DNA from: Isochrysis galbana
Taxonomy: Eukaryota > Haptophyta > Isochrysidales > Isochrysidaceae
NCBI GenBank assembly: GCA_018136815.1
Contig: CM030934.1
Location: 5,665,318-5,729,317 of the forward strand
Length of the DNA: 64,000 nt
Direction: 5' to 3'
Both the position numbers and the translations under genes were made by a program. The notes beneath the pieces are model-generated. The model was given only the letters and a program-made list of their open reading frames with translations, was not told where the DNA came from and searched no databases. Position 1 is the first letter of the stretch; each line of letters starts with the position of its first letter. Positions 62,854 to 64,000 of this stretch are shown here, piece by piece.

Positions 62854-64000
62854 CTATCCACACCCAAAGCACCACATGTCGCCGTCTCCACCCTGGACAT
62901 CGACACCGTCTTTGGTGTGATTGCTCTTGGATTCCTCGTTGCGATCCTCAGGATGAAGGTAGCCGCACCCCCGTGGGTCAAGCTCCCAGGGGCATCGGCC
63001 GTCGACGTACCTCTCGCGGCAGTGGCGCGCAAAATGTATACGCCACCATGCAACTTGTTCATCTTTGCCCATCGCCCGCGCCCGCGCAATCTCCGACTCT
63101 GCGGGAGGCGTGAGCCCAGGGCGGATGTAGTGCAACTCGTCATCCAACCCTTCGTTGCGCGCTCTTTTCACCATACGCTCCTCCCATGCGCGTCGCTTCC
63201 GCGTGCTCGCATCGCGAGCAACGCTTCGTGCCGCTTCTATCGCTGCCTCCAGCGAAAGTTCCGGTCTGGCTCTCAATGCTGCCTCGACAGCCTTGGTTTC
63301 GGGAGGATCGGCCACAAAAGGAGGCCCGCCTGGTATGAACGCTTCACCCCGACCTTCGCACAGCTCGCGGCAGCGTCGCATCACCCGTTCAGCTCCCCCG
63401 AGAGATGTCGCCGCTAGTAGCGGTTCGAGCAGTTCGAATCGTGTCAGCTCGTCTCGGCAAATCCGCCGCAGATGGAAGGCCACGCAGCGCATGGGCGCTC
63501 CATGCTTTCGTACGAGCTCAAGATACTCATCCGACAAGTCCAGCATCGAGGGAAATCGGGCCTTGGATCCCGCGACCGGCTGCTGGGTGCCACCCACGGA
63601 GAGAGCGGCGGCTGTCGCTGAAAGCGCAACACCTAATTGCGGCTCTCGCTCAGCGGAGGCCTCTGTTGGCACTGGATATCCTGCCGGCGCCAAAAACTGG
63701 GGCAATGCACGCATTTCTCGCTTTGCTCTCCTCGCTCTTCTTCGCTCCTCTTGGAGGGCGTCTGCTCGCCCTCCCTCTGCCGACGGGTCAACCCCCGTGG
63801 AGGCCGCCGTTTGGAGCTCAACCAGTCGACGGCGAGCGAGGCGTCGCTCCTTGCGCAAGCGGCATCGTGTGCTCTCTGTGATGTGAATCGCCCTCTCGAA
63901 GATCGCTGGGTCATCAAGAGCTCCCTCGGCGCTCATCACGCCATCTGCGCCCGTGCACTGCAGCGCCTCAATCAACTCCGCCGCTGAGCGCACATTGCCG
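62854..64000 (-). CDS. tRNA-dihydrouridine synthase (Dus1-type), 5' end off edge
   Basis: Open frame from the right edge to TAG at 62854, about 380 residues, with no start inside the window. The first residues continue GNVRSAAELIEALQCTGADG, then VMSAEGALDDPAIF: the FMN-phosphate-binding end of the Dus TIM barrel. The helical recognition domain follows (LDLSDEYLELVRKHG, MRCVAFHLRRICRDELTRFE). The enzyme reduces uridine in the tRNA D-loop with NADPH. The C-terminal 150 residues are unusual: a basic coiled region (RRRARRAKREMR near the start, RSVARDASTRKRRAWEERM) and a Cys/His cluster HCRERYVDGRCPWELDPRGC followed by GYLH, near CCCH zinc-finger spacing (C-x8-C-x8-C-x3-H). The tail ends MWCFGCG. 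CCCH fingers are known in Dus3-type N-termini, so position here is different. Confidence 0.8.
   Translation of the reverse strand, partial: GNVRSAAELIEALQCTGADGVMSAEGALDDPAIFERAIHITESTRCRLRKERRLARRRLVELQTAASTGVDPSAEGGRADALQEERRRARRAKREMRALPQFLAPAGYPVPTEASAEREPQLGVALSATAAALSVGGTQQPVAGSKARFPSMLDLSDEYLELVRKHGAPMRCVAFHLRRICRDELTRFELLEPLLAATSLGGAERVMRRCRELCEGRGEAFIPGGPPFVADPPETKAVEAALRARPELSLEAAIEAARSVARDASTRKRRAWEERMVKRARNEGLDDELHYIRPGLTPPAESEIARARAMGKDEQVAWWRIHFARHCRERYVDGRCPWELDPRGCGYLHPEDRNEESKSNHTKDGVDVQGGDGDMWCFGCG

Overview
This is a nuclear contig from a eukaryotic microbe, most likely a GC-rich, TE-rich unicellular alga or related protist. The evidence is canonical GT-AG spliceosomal introns in three genes, a mitochondrial-type Hsp70 with a presequence, an ER-retention HDEL protein, a UBE2Q-type E2 enzyme, chromodomain Ty3/gypsy, Ty1/copia-like, LINE, hAT and PIF/Harbinger elements, and long homopolymer and dinucleotide tracts. 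I cannot assign the phylum securely. I see no rRNA gene, convincing tRNA gene, operon or CRISPR array.

Host genes are short, mostly intron-poor islands in repeats. From left to right they are: an open frame running off the left edge (1-510, -); an Ala-rich orphan with a duplicated basic motif (1830-3116, +); a secreted HDEL protein (5544-6536, -); a cPLA2/lysophospholipase-like secreted enzyme (9059-10903, +); a two-exon coiled-coil orphan (16383-17127, +); an FBXL4-type discoidin-domain protein (20983-21894, +); an uncertain gene (24227-24894, +); five-exon mitochondrial Hsp70 (27208-29957, -); a SUMO-like domain protein (35537-35896, +); a three-exon Cys-rich protein (38294-39038, -); a multi-pass membrane protein with a likely organelle presequence (51846-52694, -); a DUF1295/steroid-reductase-like membrane protein (55590-56279, +); a SIM + zinc-finger + UBE2Q-like E2 fusion (59266-60228, -); and the 3' part of a Dus1-type tRNA-dihydrouridine synthase with a terminal CCCH-like finger (62854 to the right edge, -).

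The rest is nested mobile DNA. A 1.2 kb non-autonomous hAT element with an 8-bp target duplication sits inside a copia fragment (7.0-8.8 kb). A 483-bp hAT MITE with an 8-bp duplication lies at 53.84-54.32 kb. A chromodomain gypsy element (41508-47825, 5-bp duplication TCCAG) splits a decayed hAT transposase whose frame is continuous across the insertion. At least five LINE copies, all on the minus strand, keep their 5' region but none keeps a reverse-transcriptase domain.

The most interesting observations are: (1) LINE copies share positionally conserved hairpins, one immediately before the ORF1 start and one about 300 nt downstream, whose sequences differ completely while pairing is kept; (2) all three copia-type LTRs lie 118-241 bp upstream of a host start codon and point away from it; (3) a single polypeptide combines SUMO-interaction motifs, a C4HC3 finger and an E2 domain; (4) the FBXL4-type gene is bracketed by 70-90 bp inverted repeats; (5) unrelated LTR families share the terminal near-palindrome TGTCGCATTCGCGA.
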